NCBI GenBank assembly: GCA_021399435.1 | Contig: JAJTUP010000018.1 | Coordinates: 1,054,001 to 1,118,000 of the forward strand | From: Diaporthe sp. PMI_573 | Lineage: Eukaryota; Ascomycota; Sordariomycetes; Diaporthales; Diaporthaceae | Reading direction: 5' to 3' | Length of the DNA stretch: 64,000 nucleotides | Shown here: in pieces, positions 34,968 to 46,300 of the stretch | Layout of the letters: each line of letters opens with the position of its first letter | How positions within the stretch are numbered: the stretch's first letter is position 1 | Program-made: the position numbers and the translations under genes | Notes under the pieces: model-generated | What the model saw: the letters and a program-made list of their open reading frames with translations, nothing else | Databases searched by the model: none | What the model was told of the DNA's origin: nothing

Positions 34968-35140
34968 GCAGCATCATCTCATCCTCAACCACCAAAACAT
35001 TGTCCAATCATAACTCATTCCAAATTCTACAGCTACCGCAGCAAGGCTTTCACATAGAGCTCGCCGGCTTCTACAAATATGCAACACCCCCCCCTCCCAA
35101 CAACCCTCCCTCGCTGGGCCTCTTTCTCCCCATATCTAAC

Positions 35141-35311
35141 ATGGCTGCTCCAGTCTCTCTCAAGGTTGTCATGACCACCCTTGCGGCTTACGCCGTGTCC
35201 GTCGAGGCGGCGTGCAGGGTGCTCGCGGCCGGTGAAGCATGCAATCTGCCGACAACTTGCAATGGCATCTGCACGGACGCTTCCAGCAACTGTCTCAGGG
35301 GCAGTTGTTAG
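35141..35311 (+). CDS. Very small secreted cysteine-rich protein (effector-like)
   Basis: Fifty-six residues. MAAPVSLKVVMTTLAAYAVS is followed by VEA and a predicted signal-peptide cleavage before ACRV. The mature peptide of about 33 residues has six cysteines (spaced roughly 8, 6, 4, 8 and 5), suggesting three disulfides. The longer ORF from 35000 would add an N-terminus that hides the signal peptide; the ATG at 35141 gives a clean one and follows a TATA box and leader. Size, secretion signal and cysteine content match effector or antimicrobial-peptide-like small secreted proteins; I recognise no family. The gene is intronless and flanked by direct repeats. It could also be a chance ORF, but the promoter architecture argues for a gene. 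Confidence 0.62.
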   Translation: MAAPVSLKVVMTTLAAYAVSVEAACRVLAAGEACNLPTTCNGICTDASSNCLRGSC

Positions 35312-36798
35312 GTTGGGGGTATATTTTGGCGCAGACAGGTGAAATTACAGTAGAATGGCTGAGGATCAAGCTGAAATTCGATGAGAAATGAGGCAGACTG
35401 GCATCCATGGCCCCCAGCACTCGTCAGTATCAAGATCAGCCTACTTTGACGCCGCATACTTCACTGCCTTGTTATGGTCCTAGTGCTTATGACGCCTATA
35501 ACTCCGCGATACCAATAATGTTCTGGTTGAGTCTGTCCCAGCAGTGATCCCGGACACAACGCTCACGTAGTCCTTGGAACCAGTTTCATGAATCACGTGC
35601 GGCTCAAGCGGAGGTTTCAGCTCATGCTGTGTAGCAAGACCGGAGGGAGGGGGGTCACAGGCGTGTGTGGGATGCCACAAGAAGACTGTCCTAGTTTTGG
35701 TTAGACCCGGTCTTGGTAAGAAAAAGTAGGTGTGGCTCGGGCTGCTTCCAAGTGGACAGGGTCAATACCCGATCACACCTCCCGCACTTGAGTTGTTGGA
35801 GGGGCGGAAACGGAGGTTCGTCCGGGTTGACTAGAGACTAGAGGTAGGGGCATCACGGAGCACGTGGGATCGGCCCAGGGTATAGCCCTGTTATTGTGGG
35901 GAAGAAGAAAAAACGCTCGGCTTTGTTGAGTTTGCGCGCGGAAGAAGTTCCGCTCCCGCCGCCGCCGTGGAGCTTGTCCCGAGCGTGCGGGCCGAAGGAG
36001 TCGATCATCAGGAGATGACTCCGCCGATGATGGTTCATGTCAGGAGAGATGTTGTCGTTGACACAATGATTTTACACAGTAAGATATGACGAGGTCGAAA
36101 GTTGGAGTCTGAAGAATTTTCCAGAAGATAACGCCCGCGTAGTAAGATCAAGGTCACCCGAGGCAGCTAGTGACTGATGGTTGCTCGTTGGTGTTGGGAT
36201 CAACGTGATAAGCGCTTGGTTAGCACGAACCTAGAATCAGGTGTCATAACATGGTTCATAGGGCTAGACATAGAAGAACGTCGCCATCATTACTTTTTCT
36301 AAAAGTTCGTCACCAGATGTGCTGTGTCTGACCCCTAACCCTCTTTGAAATGAACGACCCCACCCCCCGACCTAACCCAAACGAATGACTCCTGTAGCTT
36401 TGCCTAAACGGCTGGCTGCATGCACCTGAGCAGAGGGGGGCAATTGGCTAAAATCCTCATGGTCATCGACCAATTGCGTATTACACCTTCCTCTCACCAT
36501 CAAACAACATCAATCGAGGCCGAACTCGGCCATCAGGTCACGACGTCGTCTCGTGAGGTGACGACGGCTCGGTCTTGCCTCGCGCCTTTGACGACTTCTT
36601 TCTCCGGGAAGCAGGGTCCACCCGCGTAAGCAGATTTTTGCCGTTGATACCCGCCAGAACGTTTCCTCGATAACAAGAAGAGGACCTACCGTCCCGTCTC
36701 CCGGACCCAGAGCCACACCTCAAAACCAACGGTCTTTTACTGTGTACACACCTCTCGCCCACACGAGCACGATTCATACTTACAGTACCCTTCTCACC
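35312..36798. other. Intergenic, 1.5 kb, no gene seen
   Basis: Contains the second 29-bp repeat and a C-rich stretch near 36330-36370. The last 200 bp are the promoter of the aminotransferase gene. Confidence 0.45.
35609..35637 (+). repeat. 29-bp direct repeat, copy 2
   Basis: One mismatch to 34626-34654. Weaker similarity continues upstream of both copies, so they may be ends of a longer, diverged repeat. Confidence 0.65.
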
Positions 36799-38204
36799 AT
36801 GGGCTCAGTCAGTAACCACTCCGTCTTCGACACCGCCGATTACGTCGAGCCAGACGGAATTTTCGAGGTCCTCCGGCGGTACGCAGTAGATCCCTTCCCG
36901 GACAAGGTCAACGTCTCGGCCGGCGCATACCGCGATGGCGAGGGCAAGCCATGGTTCTTGCCCTCGGTGCAGATGGCCAAGAAGAAGATCGCCGGCTCGA
37001 ACCACGAGTACTCCCCCATGATGGGCTTCAGGCCCTTCAGGGACGCCTGCTACGAGCTGCTGCTGCACGACACGGCCGCCCTGGCAGAGGGACGGGTGAG
37101 TCATTACTACCCTTCATACCGACCCAATTGACACACACACACACACAGAGAGAAAACGGCCGCTAAGTCCCTCCCACAGCTCGCCGGCGTGCAATCCCTC
37201 TCCGGGACGGGCGCCCTCCTCCTGGCCGGCATGACCCTGCGCAAGGCAAACGCAGGCATTAAGACCGTCTACCTGACCACGCCCACCTGGCCGAACCACG
37301 AGCTCCTCTTCGAGACGATGGGCTTCGCCGTCAAGTGGCTGCCCTACTACAACTCCGAAACCTGCTCCCTGGACCAGGACGCCTTCGTGTCCGCCCTCCA
37401 CGCCGCGGAGCCCAACTCGGCCGTCATCTTCCACGCCTGCGCGCACAACCCGACGGGGTGCGACCCGACCCGGGAGGGGTGGAGGCTCATCGCCGACGCC
37501 GTGCGCGCCCGTAATTTGTTCCCGGTGTTCGACTCGGCCTACCTGGGCTTCAACTCCGGCAGCGTCGACGAGGACGCCTGGCCTATCCGGTACTTTGTCG
37601 ACGATCTGCGCCTCGAGGCTGCTGTGTGCACCTCCTTCTCCAAGAACATGGGGTTGTACGGCGAGCGCGTCGGGACGGTTACCTTTGTGACTGCCTCGCA
37701 AGAGGCTGCGGCCACCGTCCAGAGTATACTCGAGAACGCCCAGCGCGCGACGATTAGCACCCCGCCCCTGTACGGCGCACGCATCGCCGAGGCTGTCCTT
37801 ACCACCCCCGAGATCAGGGCGCAGTGGGCGCAGGACCTGGTCACCATGAGCGGGAGGATCCTGGCCATGCGGAGGCGTCTTTTCGAGGAGCTCGTCAAGC
37901 TCGGGGCGCCGGGTGACTGGAGCCATGTCGTCAAGCAGTCTGGCATGTTTGGGTTCCTGGGCCTGACGACGGCGCAGGTTGCTCACCTGGAGAGTGAGTC
38001 ATCCCCCGGTCCACTTCATCCCACTCCTATTCCCTCTCCCTTCTCGCCTCTTTTTTCCATTGACGACTTTGCTAACGGGTTGACACAGCGGAACACCACG
38101 TCTACATGGCCTGCTCATCGCGGATATCGATAGCTGGGCTGAACGACGGCAACGTCGAGTACTTTGCGAGGGCGCTGGACGCCACCACGCGGACAGTTGC
38201 ATAG
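36799..38204 (+). CDS. Aspartate-aminotransferase-like PLP enzyme (class I)
   Basis: Exons 36799-37095, 37180-37993 and 38089-38204 give about 408 residues, the usual length. Motifs: VNVSAGAYRDGEGKPWFLPS, HNPTGCDPTREGW (the AspAT NPTG loop), DSAYLGFNSG and SFSKNMGLYGERVG, with the PLP lysine near residue 254. It converts aspartate and 2-oxoglutarate to oxaloacetate and glutamate, or an aromatic amino acid variant; the substrate is not fixed by sequence alone. No clear mitochondrial presequence is seen. ATG at 36799 has a good context (caccATGGG); an upstream in-frame ATG at 36742 would add 19 residues without conserved sequence. Introns are GT-AG, the second with a GCTAAC branch; the first contains an AC-dinucleotide repeat. 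Not linked to obvious pathway neighbours. Confidence 0.92.
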
Positions 38205-39327
38205 CAGGTTGATGACTCATAGAGGTTCTCGATATTTGCATGGTCACTGGCGTTGAAAATAGCATTTGCTTCATGACACTTGTACATACTTGCTCTCTGT
38301 AGATAAATAACAAAGCAAGCATTCAGCGTTCACTTGCAATTATGGCTACGAGACTCGGCACAACCACTGTTTGGATGACTGCTTTCCCGGCTGACTTTTC
38401 GTTCTGTGATTGTTTGAGCTATTTTCAGGCGTCTTGGTGCCCCGGGTTGTGATTGAGGTGCCATTTGAAGAAACGCAGATGTCAACAGATGGTCGTTATC
38501 AGCTTGTTTGGAGCACTGGGCCAATCACCCGATGACTGTCACGCCAGTGTGGTCTTGTCAACTCAACTCCTCGCGCATGAAGAACCATGAAAACCAACTC
38601 AAACGTCACGTCTCGTGGGAGCAAAATGTCTTGGAGACTTCTCCAAACGTCCCTTTCACAAGTATGACCTTAAGGATGCGACCACAACCTTCAGGCCTGG
38701 TGAGTGTGCCTGAACCCGTCAAAGAAGACTTTACTTTGTTTCTAAGGAGTTTGAATTTGTCTCCCACAGATGCAGCATTCACCTTCGTCTGATCTCCCAG
38801 TCTGCCAAGTCACGTGGGCACAGGCAGAGACCGTTTGCAGGGGCAGCTTATGGGTTGGGCAAAATGGATTCCAGCTTGAAAGCTGCTGTCAGGCTTGTTG
38901 CTCTTGTCTTCGGAGCTGCGTTTCGATGGTGCCGCCCAAAGTCCTCTTATGCAAGGAGCCCAGGGTAATCACCAGTCATCTATGCTGTTTCTTCACAGGT
39001 CTGTCTAGCTGCTTGCAAGCAAGACACCGACCTAAGAAGGGTTGACACCTGAAGGGCGTCTCGGATTCTCAAGGTCAATAAGCTCCTCCATTCGGATTTT
39101 CACCCTCTTGTACAGGCTGTGCTTTTGTTGCCAAATCAAGCCCACCGACGTCACGATCACCAAAGCAAGTACTCTGTTGTATTTGCTATCACCCCATTCA
39201 CTTGACATCACCAGGCTCTTTCATTGTCTCACGCGTCACTTGGACCTCCTTGTTCCGAAAAAAACAAGTGTACTCACTACGATCCCCAGCGCGTGTACTG
39301 CGACGCGACGGCTGGATACAATCCCTC
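38205..39327. other. Intergenic, no gene seen
   Basis: Includes the promoter of the SANT-like gene. An ORF from 39042 runs into that gene but reads through its first intron; see rejected items. Confidence 0.45.
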
Positions 39328-40199
39328 ATGGACTCAAGGTAATCCGAGTTATCCAGCACATCACCCCGCATTCAAGATATTCACATTGCGTTCACAGCAG
39401 CCCGATCCGCGATGGCTATGCCAGCATCGTCGACCAGCCCAAGCCCCGCCCGCTCTCCGCAGTCGCCCAGAAAGCCTACGACCGCTACGGCGTCCTCGAC
39501 CCCGTCAAGCTCGACCTGATGATCCGGGGCATCTTCATCACCCGGGAGGACGCCGCCACCTTGCCCTCTCGAATCACCGCCGACGGCTGTCCTGATCTCA
39601 ATTCTGTGCATAGCAGTCACTACCAGCGGCCGCCCAGGTCGCACGCCGCCCGCGGAGCGGCAGTGGCTGGCGGGCTGTCCGGGGCCTCGTCCGCTCGCTG
39701 CACTGATATCAGCGCCATCCCCAGCGACCATGAGAAGTGGTCGGAGGGCGAAGTGGAGATCCTCATCAGGATGCGGGCGGAGAATGTGGGCTTCAAATTC
39801 ATTGCCGTAAGACTTGATCTACCCTCCTTGCTCCTCCCCTCCCTGCCTGATCACCTACCACCAGAGTCTACGTGTGGGAGACTTACGATGGTCTAGGAAC
39901 GATTTCCTAGCAAGAACCAAAAGGCTGTGCAAGAGAAGTTCTACAAGTCCACCAAGGACCCCAGAGACCCCCGCTGGAAGCGGCTGTTAGATGACCTGGT
40001 GGCCCAGCACGATGCCGCCGCCGAGAACTACACTGGGCCTTTGGAGAACCCCATCAAGACTTCGGATGAGGATGCTATCATGAACCCCATTGTGAATTCA
40101 AGCGGGACCGTGAGCGAGACCACCACCGTCACGGAAGCCGAGGAGAACAAAGCCGAGGACGTCGAGGATCCCATGGAGGATGTCAAGATGACCATGTAG
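39328..40199 (+). CDS. SANT/Myb-like domain protein with an 11-nt first coding exon
   Basis: Exons 39328-39338, 39398-39806 and 39897-40199 give about 240 residues. The 11-nt exon (ATGGACTCAAG) splices at GTAATC to a TTCACAG acceptor and yields MDSSSPIRDGYASIV in frame. After a Pro/Ala-rich region, residues about 115-150 read KWSEGEVEILIRMRAENVGF, then KFIAERFPSKNQKAVQEKFY across the second junction. This is a SANT/Myb-type helix-turn-helix pattern (W at the first helix, IA-RF-K at the third). The tail is acidic with a Glu/Asp-rich end. The likely role is DNA or chromatin binding in the nucleus. The length and single repeat do not match a characterised regulator I know. Confidence 0.72.
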
Positions 40200-40993
40200 G
40201 AGATTGGCGTTCACAGATGTGGGGCGTCTAGTCAAGCAAGCTTGGAGAGGATTGTATTTTGGATTTGTTGATACAGGAGACGCTGTCAATATCGAGAGGT
40301 CATGAATTGACCAATGAGTAATTATTCTACATGACTGCGCACGGCATAAGTCCTAGATGGCAGACGAGACTCCGCTGTTTCTTAACATCAACCTCCCTTG
40401 GCAGCAATTCTGATTAGCGCAGAGGAGGTGTGCCTTCGCCAATCTGCATCGCACTGCGTATCAATGGGGCAGTGCTCTCTTTTCCTTGGCAGCTAGTCTT
40501 CTAAAGTTGCCATGCGTAAGAGAGGGCACGGCACGCCAGTTGGCATTGCAGGCGCCGAAATGTGGCACTCCTTAGCTGCAGGAGGCGGGGGAGAGGGACA
40601 ATAATTAAGCGAAAGGAACGAAGCCAAGTGCTATGCGCGGCCGGACGACCCACGCCTGCATGATATTACCGTGCAGAAGCGGATAACCAATCACCCAAGC
40701 CAACCCGAGACTTCCGTCAAGCCTCATATGTGATCTAAGTTGTGCGCCGTCGGCATGTTCCAGCTGCTTTGTGTAAGAGCGCCATCCGTCGTGTCCTGAA
40801 ATGATTCGCTCTGCTGACCATGCATTGGCGTGCATGCATCTCAATTTCTTTAAAATCTATTTACTTCATCTTGTCCGCCGGCCTTTTACTTTGGTCGGGT
40901 CAGGACAGCACACACACCATCCAGAACCCAATTACTATTTTGCGTTCATATCAGTAATAGCGCACATTTCGAAAGGTCAGCACAACACTATAA
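40200..40993. other. Intergenic, promoter of the HET gene
   Basis: No gene seen. Confidence 0.45.
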
Positions 40994-43321
40994 ATGGCCG
41001 ATTATACTACGGACGGACGACCTAGTGTCTCTGGTATCCAGTCGATGCCAGGGGAGCAGTCTTGTCCAATATGTAGGCTCTGCACAGAAGCTACTGTGGA
41101 CACCCGGCGAGAACGGGTTGACAAAACCAGTACTTGTGCTGCACACGGTCCTCTTTTGTCTTGGGTCCGTCAGAGTTTCAGGAATGAAATCAATCACCTG
41201 GATAGCCAGGGTATCTACAGGCCCAAGCGAAGTTGGGCACCTTACACCCTTGGATTCTACCGAGAGTCCGGTCACCTACCCAAGATCAACTATGTCGACT
41301 ACAAACGCCGACCTCAATTCTCAAGAGAGTTGTTGCTGTCTTTGCCTGAAGATGAAAAGCAGTCAGGCATACGCAAGCACAACCTTGATCCAAAGTGGGT
41401 AAACCTCCAAATAGCCCGGCGATGGATGGATTCTTGCATCAAAGAGCACGGGTCGAGATGCAACAATACGTTCAAAGCCCCTCCATGTTCTCCTGCCTAC
41501 CTCATCGACACGAAACGCGACTGTATACTTCAGCCTGGCAACGAAGAGCTCGAGTACGTCGCATTGAGCTACAGATGGGGTGATCAGGAAGGCTTCAGGA
41601 CAGATAGTACTAGCGTCGTGTGTATGACGGATGAAGGCAGTCTCCGGAGGACCGAGGGTATTCCGCCTATGATTCACCATGCAATGCACATAGTACGCTC
41701 AATCGGCGCGCGTTACCTATGGGTGGACTCGATATGCCTCATCTCAGACGACAAGGAGCACCTTACTGAACAGCTCCAGCTGATGGGGTCAATTTATGCA
41801 CGCGCAAAATTGACTATTGTAGCAACTGACGGCGATGCCTGGGATGGACTCGATGGCATTCAAGAGGCACCTGGAGCACCTGGGAAATCACGAGACTTAC
41901 CAAACACCTTTTGCTATCCGAATGGCGTGCAAATCACCGTCAGGGACCAGCCCTCCTTGTCTCAAATTCTTGGCTCTGCCTCCGAATACTTCCAACGCGG
42001 CTGGACTTATCAGGAGTACTACCTCTCCCAACGGCGGCTCATCTTCGGCAAGAAACAGATGCACTGGAGCTGCTCGTGTGCAACTTGGCACGAAGACGAC
42101 CCGGATTCTGGAGAAGATTCCAAAGAAGATTCTAATCAAAAGATCGACGACCAACATTTTCAGATCTCCAACATCCTCAGTGGCAAAACTGACCTGGGAG
42201 AATTAGCAAAACTGGCATTTGAATACCATCCGAGAGACTTTACTCGCCCCGATGATGCCCTCCCTGGACTCGCTGGACTTCTTACACTTCTGACTCGCAC
42301 ATTCGAGGGAGGCTTCTTATGCGGCCATCCAGAGACATGGTTCGATGCAGCTTTGATGTGGCATTGCAACTTCCACGGCAACGTGCCTGGTGGCTATGCG
42401 CGGAAGCCAACTCTCGAACGACGAAGAATGTCTACCCATCCTTCGACCCTTCCCGGAGCAGTGTTGCCGTCTTGGTCCTGGATTGGCTGGAAGGGCAATC
42501 AATTGAGATTCCTTGACGATGAGGAAGACTTTGAACTACCTCAGGGGCTAACTGAAGGCAAGATATATGGGAGGTGGCGATATATTACGACTCCGGTCAC
42601 CGAGTGGTACAGCCATGAAACTCCCACTTCCACCAAACGACGTATTCAGTCCTTCCCACAACTTCCTAACGGTGGTGGCGATATGGGGGACAGCTACCAA
42701 GGCTGGCGTATGGAGACATACGATCCAAGCAGACATCCCTTTGTTGAAGATGAAAAGAGCAAATTTATTGGTAAAAGCGTCTACCAACATCCCACCATCC
42801 CGCATGCGTACTTTTGGGCACCCTTCCCAAAATTCTGTGTCGGCCAGGGTACATCGATATGTGCGCCCAAGCAGTATCAATACATATCATGTCGCACCAA
42901 GCGAGGATGGTTTGGTGTGAAGTCCACCGGCAGCGACCGGCGGCCCAAAAGTGGTCTCTCGTTCGATGCGCAAGCTTCTTTAACGGATGACCAAGGACGC
43001 GGGTGCGGGTGGCTTCAGCTTGCTCCAAGCGACGAGATCGCTTCGAGGCTTCGGCGCAGCCATCATGGTTCTAGTACCGATGAGGCCCTGGCCAAGTCTA
43101 TCGCTGAACTCAAGATCGAGCTTGTGGCCGTCTGTCAGCGCAGGAGGAGCTGTCCCTGTTGGCCGTGGACGGGCGGCGGATGCAATTGTAACAAGGACTT
43201 ATGTGGAGTGCTCTGGGTTGAATGGGTCGATGGAGTGGCCTACCGGAGAGGTTGTGGGTATGTAATGAAAGAAATGTGGGACAGCCACAAGTTGGAAGAC
43301 GTGGATCTAGTCTTGGGTTGA
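40994..43321 (+). CDS. HET-domain protein, 775 residues, intronless and intact
   Basis: Single exon. The HET domain (about residues 185-345) has EYVALSYRWGDQEGF, ARYLWVDSICLISDDKEHL, QLMGSIYARAKLTIVATDGD and YFQRGWTYQEYYLSQRRLIF. Upstream, an N-terminal region contains Cys pairs (CPICRLC), seen in a subset of HET proteins. After the domain a Trp-rich region (LPSWSWIGW) is the block common in stand-alone HET proteins. The C-terminus has a dense Cys run (RRRSCPCWPWTGGGCNCNKD) that could bind metal. The protein has no NACHT or repeat domain. It is longer than minimal HET proteins and open throughout. Expected role: vegetative incompatibility; partner unknown. Confidence 0.9.
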   Translation: MADYTTDGRPSVSGIQSMPGEQSCPICRLCTEATVDTRRERVDKTSTCAAHGPLLSWVRQSFRNEINHLDSQGIYRPKRSWAPYTLGFYRESGHLPKINYVDYKRRPQFSRELLLSLPEDEKQSGIRKHNLDPKWVNLQIARRWMDSCIKEHGSRCNNTFKAPPCSPAYLIDTKRDCILQPGNEELEYVALSYRWGDQEGFRTDSTSVVCMTDEGSLRRTEGIPPMIHHAMHIVRSIGARYLWVDSICLISDDKEHLTEQLQLMGSIYARAKLTIVATDGDAWDGLDGIQEAPGAPGKSRDLPNTFCYPNGVQITVRDQPSLSQILGSASEYFQRGWTYQEYYLSQRRLIFGKKQMHWSCSCATWHEDDPDSGEDSKEDSNQKIDDQHFQISNILSGKTDLGELAKLAFEYHPRDFTRPDDALPGLAGLLTLLTRTFEGGFLCGHPETWFDAALMWHCNFHGNVPGGYARKPTLERRRMSTHPSTLPGAVLPSWSWIGWKGNQLRFLDDEEDFELPQGLTEGKIYGRWRYITTPVTEWYSHETPTSTKRRIQSFPQLPNGGGDMGDSYQGWRMETYDPSRHPFVEDEKSKFIGKSVYQHPTIPHAYFWAPFPKFCVGQGTSICAPKQYQYISCRTKRGWFGVKSTGSDRRPKSGLSFDAQASLTDDQGRGCGWLQLAPSDEIASRLRRSHHGSSTDEALAKSIAELKIELVAVCQRRRSCPCWPWTGGGCNCNKDLCGVLWVEWVDGVAYRRGCGYVMKEMWDSHKLEDVDLVLG

Positions 43322-46300
43322 GGGTTGTTTTAATTGGCTTTCAGCTTTGGATTTTGAGTTTTGATGAATTTATGAGGTGGACAACAACACTGTCTTTTCC
43401 TACTTCTTGGGCATTACGGTATCTTCAAGTCTTCGACTCCAGATATCATGATTTGTCCCATGGTTCGATATTATTTATCATCTCCCAGTTGTTAGGTAGT
43501 CTGAATTCATCGTCGGTAAGCATCCTTCTGTCCATTGTCATTCAATAAAGTAGAAATCTCCTAGTGCTATCTCATACAACACTCCAATCTTGTTTTGGTC
43601 TCGGATCCAGGTCAGGAGGCGGCACCTCGAGCGTAACACAGTCCTAACTCGAGATCCGTGCACTCGTTGGCGACGATACCTAGGTAACACCAGTATGATC
43701 AACGACAACGCAACCAGGAACGAAGAAGACTCAGACATCTCAGACTGCTCGCCTGGACCAGACTGACGGGATGCCGCCCATCGCTGCTACCAACCCCCTA
43801 AGTCATCAAGTACCATGGCTAACGAATTGGTAGAGACAACACTCGAGGTAGCAATTATTTCAGTCCAAAGCTTCCCAAATCATAATTCTCCGTATCTGCA
43901 ATGCCCCAACGGTATAATCATCGTCCGGCTTATTGCTTCGACTGTATCCACCCTGCGGCAGGGACAGAATATACACGAGCGGGCCATCCGCAGCGTCCCC
44001 CGCCCGAAGCAGACCCTACCCAGGCCCCAAAAAAACGCGCTCTTCCGCGGCTTGAGCAAGGAGGCCCAAGTCCTGTCGCAGGGCAAGAGAACGTATTGAT
44101 GCCCCGGCCCACACCCCAGCGGCTCGACCACAACAAGGCAAGGTATGCCTCAGACATCTGCAGTCCGTGCGTGGTACCTCGGCCGCTTCGTCCTCGGTGC
44201 GCGCATCACGCCCCGTTGAGCCAGCTCAGCGTTGCGGGAGCTGGGTTCCAATGAACGGGTGCAGCAACAGCGGGAGTGTTGGTTAGGGGCGCCCGTGTGT
44301 TAACATGCCTGGCCTGCGTGATGGCCTTGCCTGGCCGAACGAACTGAAAGACGTCACCATCGGGTTCTGGTAATTTAGTTCTGCTGAAATCGCAGGGGAC
44401 AACTCTGCGCAGATTGGTTTGCATTCTCGGGTGAATGAACAATTCACAATCTCATATCAAATACAACATTGCGTTGTGTCAGCATCGGCTGTGTAGGAAG
44501 CGGACTTGAAATTGTATACATGCCAACCGAGGGATTATGAACGGTACGTGTTTGGCACGTCTCGTTTTGAGCTTCACCTCTATCTATCTCCTCTGGCCCC
44601 TTTACGGACTTGAGTCGGAGTCCTTAAGCGACTTTGCTCATAATTATCCAGCAAAATTACCTGACCATAAAATGATGAATCATTTGCGAACTGTTTGCCA
44701 AGTCGAGACTGGGTAAGGAAAGGTATGTTCCACCGAGGTGCAACGTTTCCATGCTTGCATATATTCGTGTGTCAGGATATTAGTTACTACAACAAGCCAG
44801 ATCCAAATAGCACGATCTGTCTCAGTGTAGTCAACAACGTGTGATTGATACATTTCAATTTTAACTCGTTTGGTCGAAGGTACATTCGCGCGGTGATCGG
44901 AACACCACGCGAAATCTTGGTCGCCGGACGATAATTCCGGTGCCGGCGACCATTCATTTCGATATCATCATCATCACCACTACCACCAGAAATGGTAGCT
45001 AAGTATAATATACGCTATCCCAGTGCCATCGTGCATCCTATGGGGTGCGGTTCGGAACCCTGTGCCGGGCCTGTCAGGAAAGAATGTTCCGGAGGCTTGT
45101 GCTGTGTGCCCCATGTGCTGCGATGGGGTCTATGTCACAGTGTCGGTGGTGATCGCGGCGCCGGAGCGTGATGGCCATCCTCCCATGGTGCGACTGTATC
45201 ATCGTGCTGTGCTGGTAACTTACTCTGCTGTGGTCGGTCCTGAGAAGAAACATGCATGCATGCGTGCCTGTCGGCCGCCCCCAGCGTGCATTGCACACAC
45301 TTCACCCGGCATCGCGGCCGTGCCGCGACATGCGATTGCATCGAGACGCTTTGATTGATCTACGGGGTGACAGGGGTGATCCCGACGGAGGTTTAAAATC
45401 GTCTGATGTTCGGCTGATGCCTTCGAGATTGCCCATTGCACTTTTTCCCCCGAAGTTCCCGCCAGCACATGCTTGGTTGTTGGCTTTGGGTGTTGGTTGT
45501 GATGGTTTATTATTATATCCGGGTTTACTATAGCCCCAACTGTGTGTGTGTGAGATAGCGTGCCTTGTCAATGTTCTAGTCGTTTGCGCCGCGTCATGGC
45601 CCTTTCAAGAGTGGCTGGCCCTAAGCAGTGCTGTATATTACTTGTTGATGCTCAAGCCTCATCTTCAGGATTGCATCCCTTTGGATTCTACTCGCTGTCA
45701 TAGGCTTGTGGCGGCTGAGGTGGACGGACATTCGAGAAACGATCTCTGCAGACTTGCCCGATCACGGTGTCTGATGGATGAGCGAAAGGGTGTCTTCCCC
45801 CCAGGTCGCATCCAGCCGGGCGTTTGTGTAGTCATACATGTGACAGCTGCAGCACATAGGCGTCCATTGGCGAATGGCAGTGCCGGGTGTCCTCGTAACG
45901 TCGGGTCAGGGAGAGACAACACCCTCACCGCGGGTGACAAAGACAGCTTCCGGACCTGCAGCTGGCCGGGAAGGGCCTGCATCCGTGCGCGGTGCATTTG
46001 CTATTCCTTCCGGTTTCCAGCCAACATCGATCCGGTCCCGGGTTGCCTGCCATATCAACATCAAGCACCTGGACAGGGCAGGGAGGGTGGCTGATGTGAG
46101 AAAGAAGCAACCAGTCGCACAGACGGGAAGACAGGAAGAGGACAAGGAAAGCTTGCTCACCAACACTCTTCTTCTCCAGCTGTCCAGCCGTCCACTGTCC
46201 TGCCGTTCTCATCCCAACCAGAGCCGAGGTCTCTTGGCCACAACGGTCAACAGGGCCCAACGTAGAAGGGCAACGACACCATTGAAAGAAGGAAGTGCCC

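Larger units (their letters stand above)
33667..35140. other. Intergenic, 1.5 kb, with promoter of the small secreted protein
   Basis: Short ORFs only (for example 33980-34198), none with coding character. One copy of a 29-bp repeat at 34626-34654 and a TATA box at 34961 lie here. Confidence 0.45.

Noticed and set aside
35000..35140. N-terminal extension of the small secreted protein
   Set aside because: It would bury the signal peptide and lies in a leader-like, Pro-rich stretch after the TATA box.
37114..37986. 290-codon minus-strand ORF over the aminotransferase
   Set aside because: Antisense shadow of a high-GC coding exon.
39042..39806. Longer ORF as the 5' part of the SANT-like gene
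   Set aside because: It reads through a 59-bp intron with good GTAATC and TTCACAG ends; its N-terminus has no conserved character, whereas the 11-nt exon gives a sensible start.
43815..44254. Two overlapping plus-strand ORFs
   Set aside because: No splice path or conserved motif makes one protein; treated as non-coding.
45546..46094. 182-codon ORF in the gene desert
   Set aside because: No recognisable pattern, random-like composition, and ORFs of similar size on the other strand.
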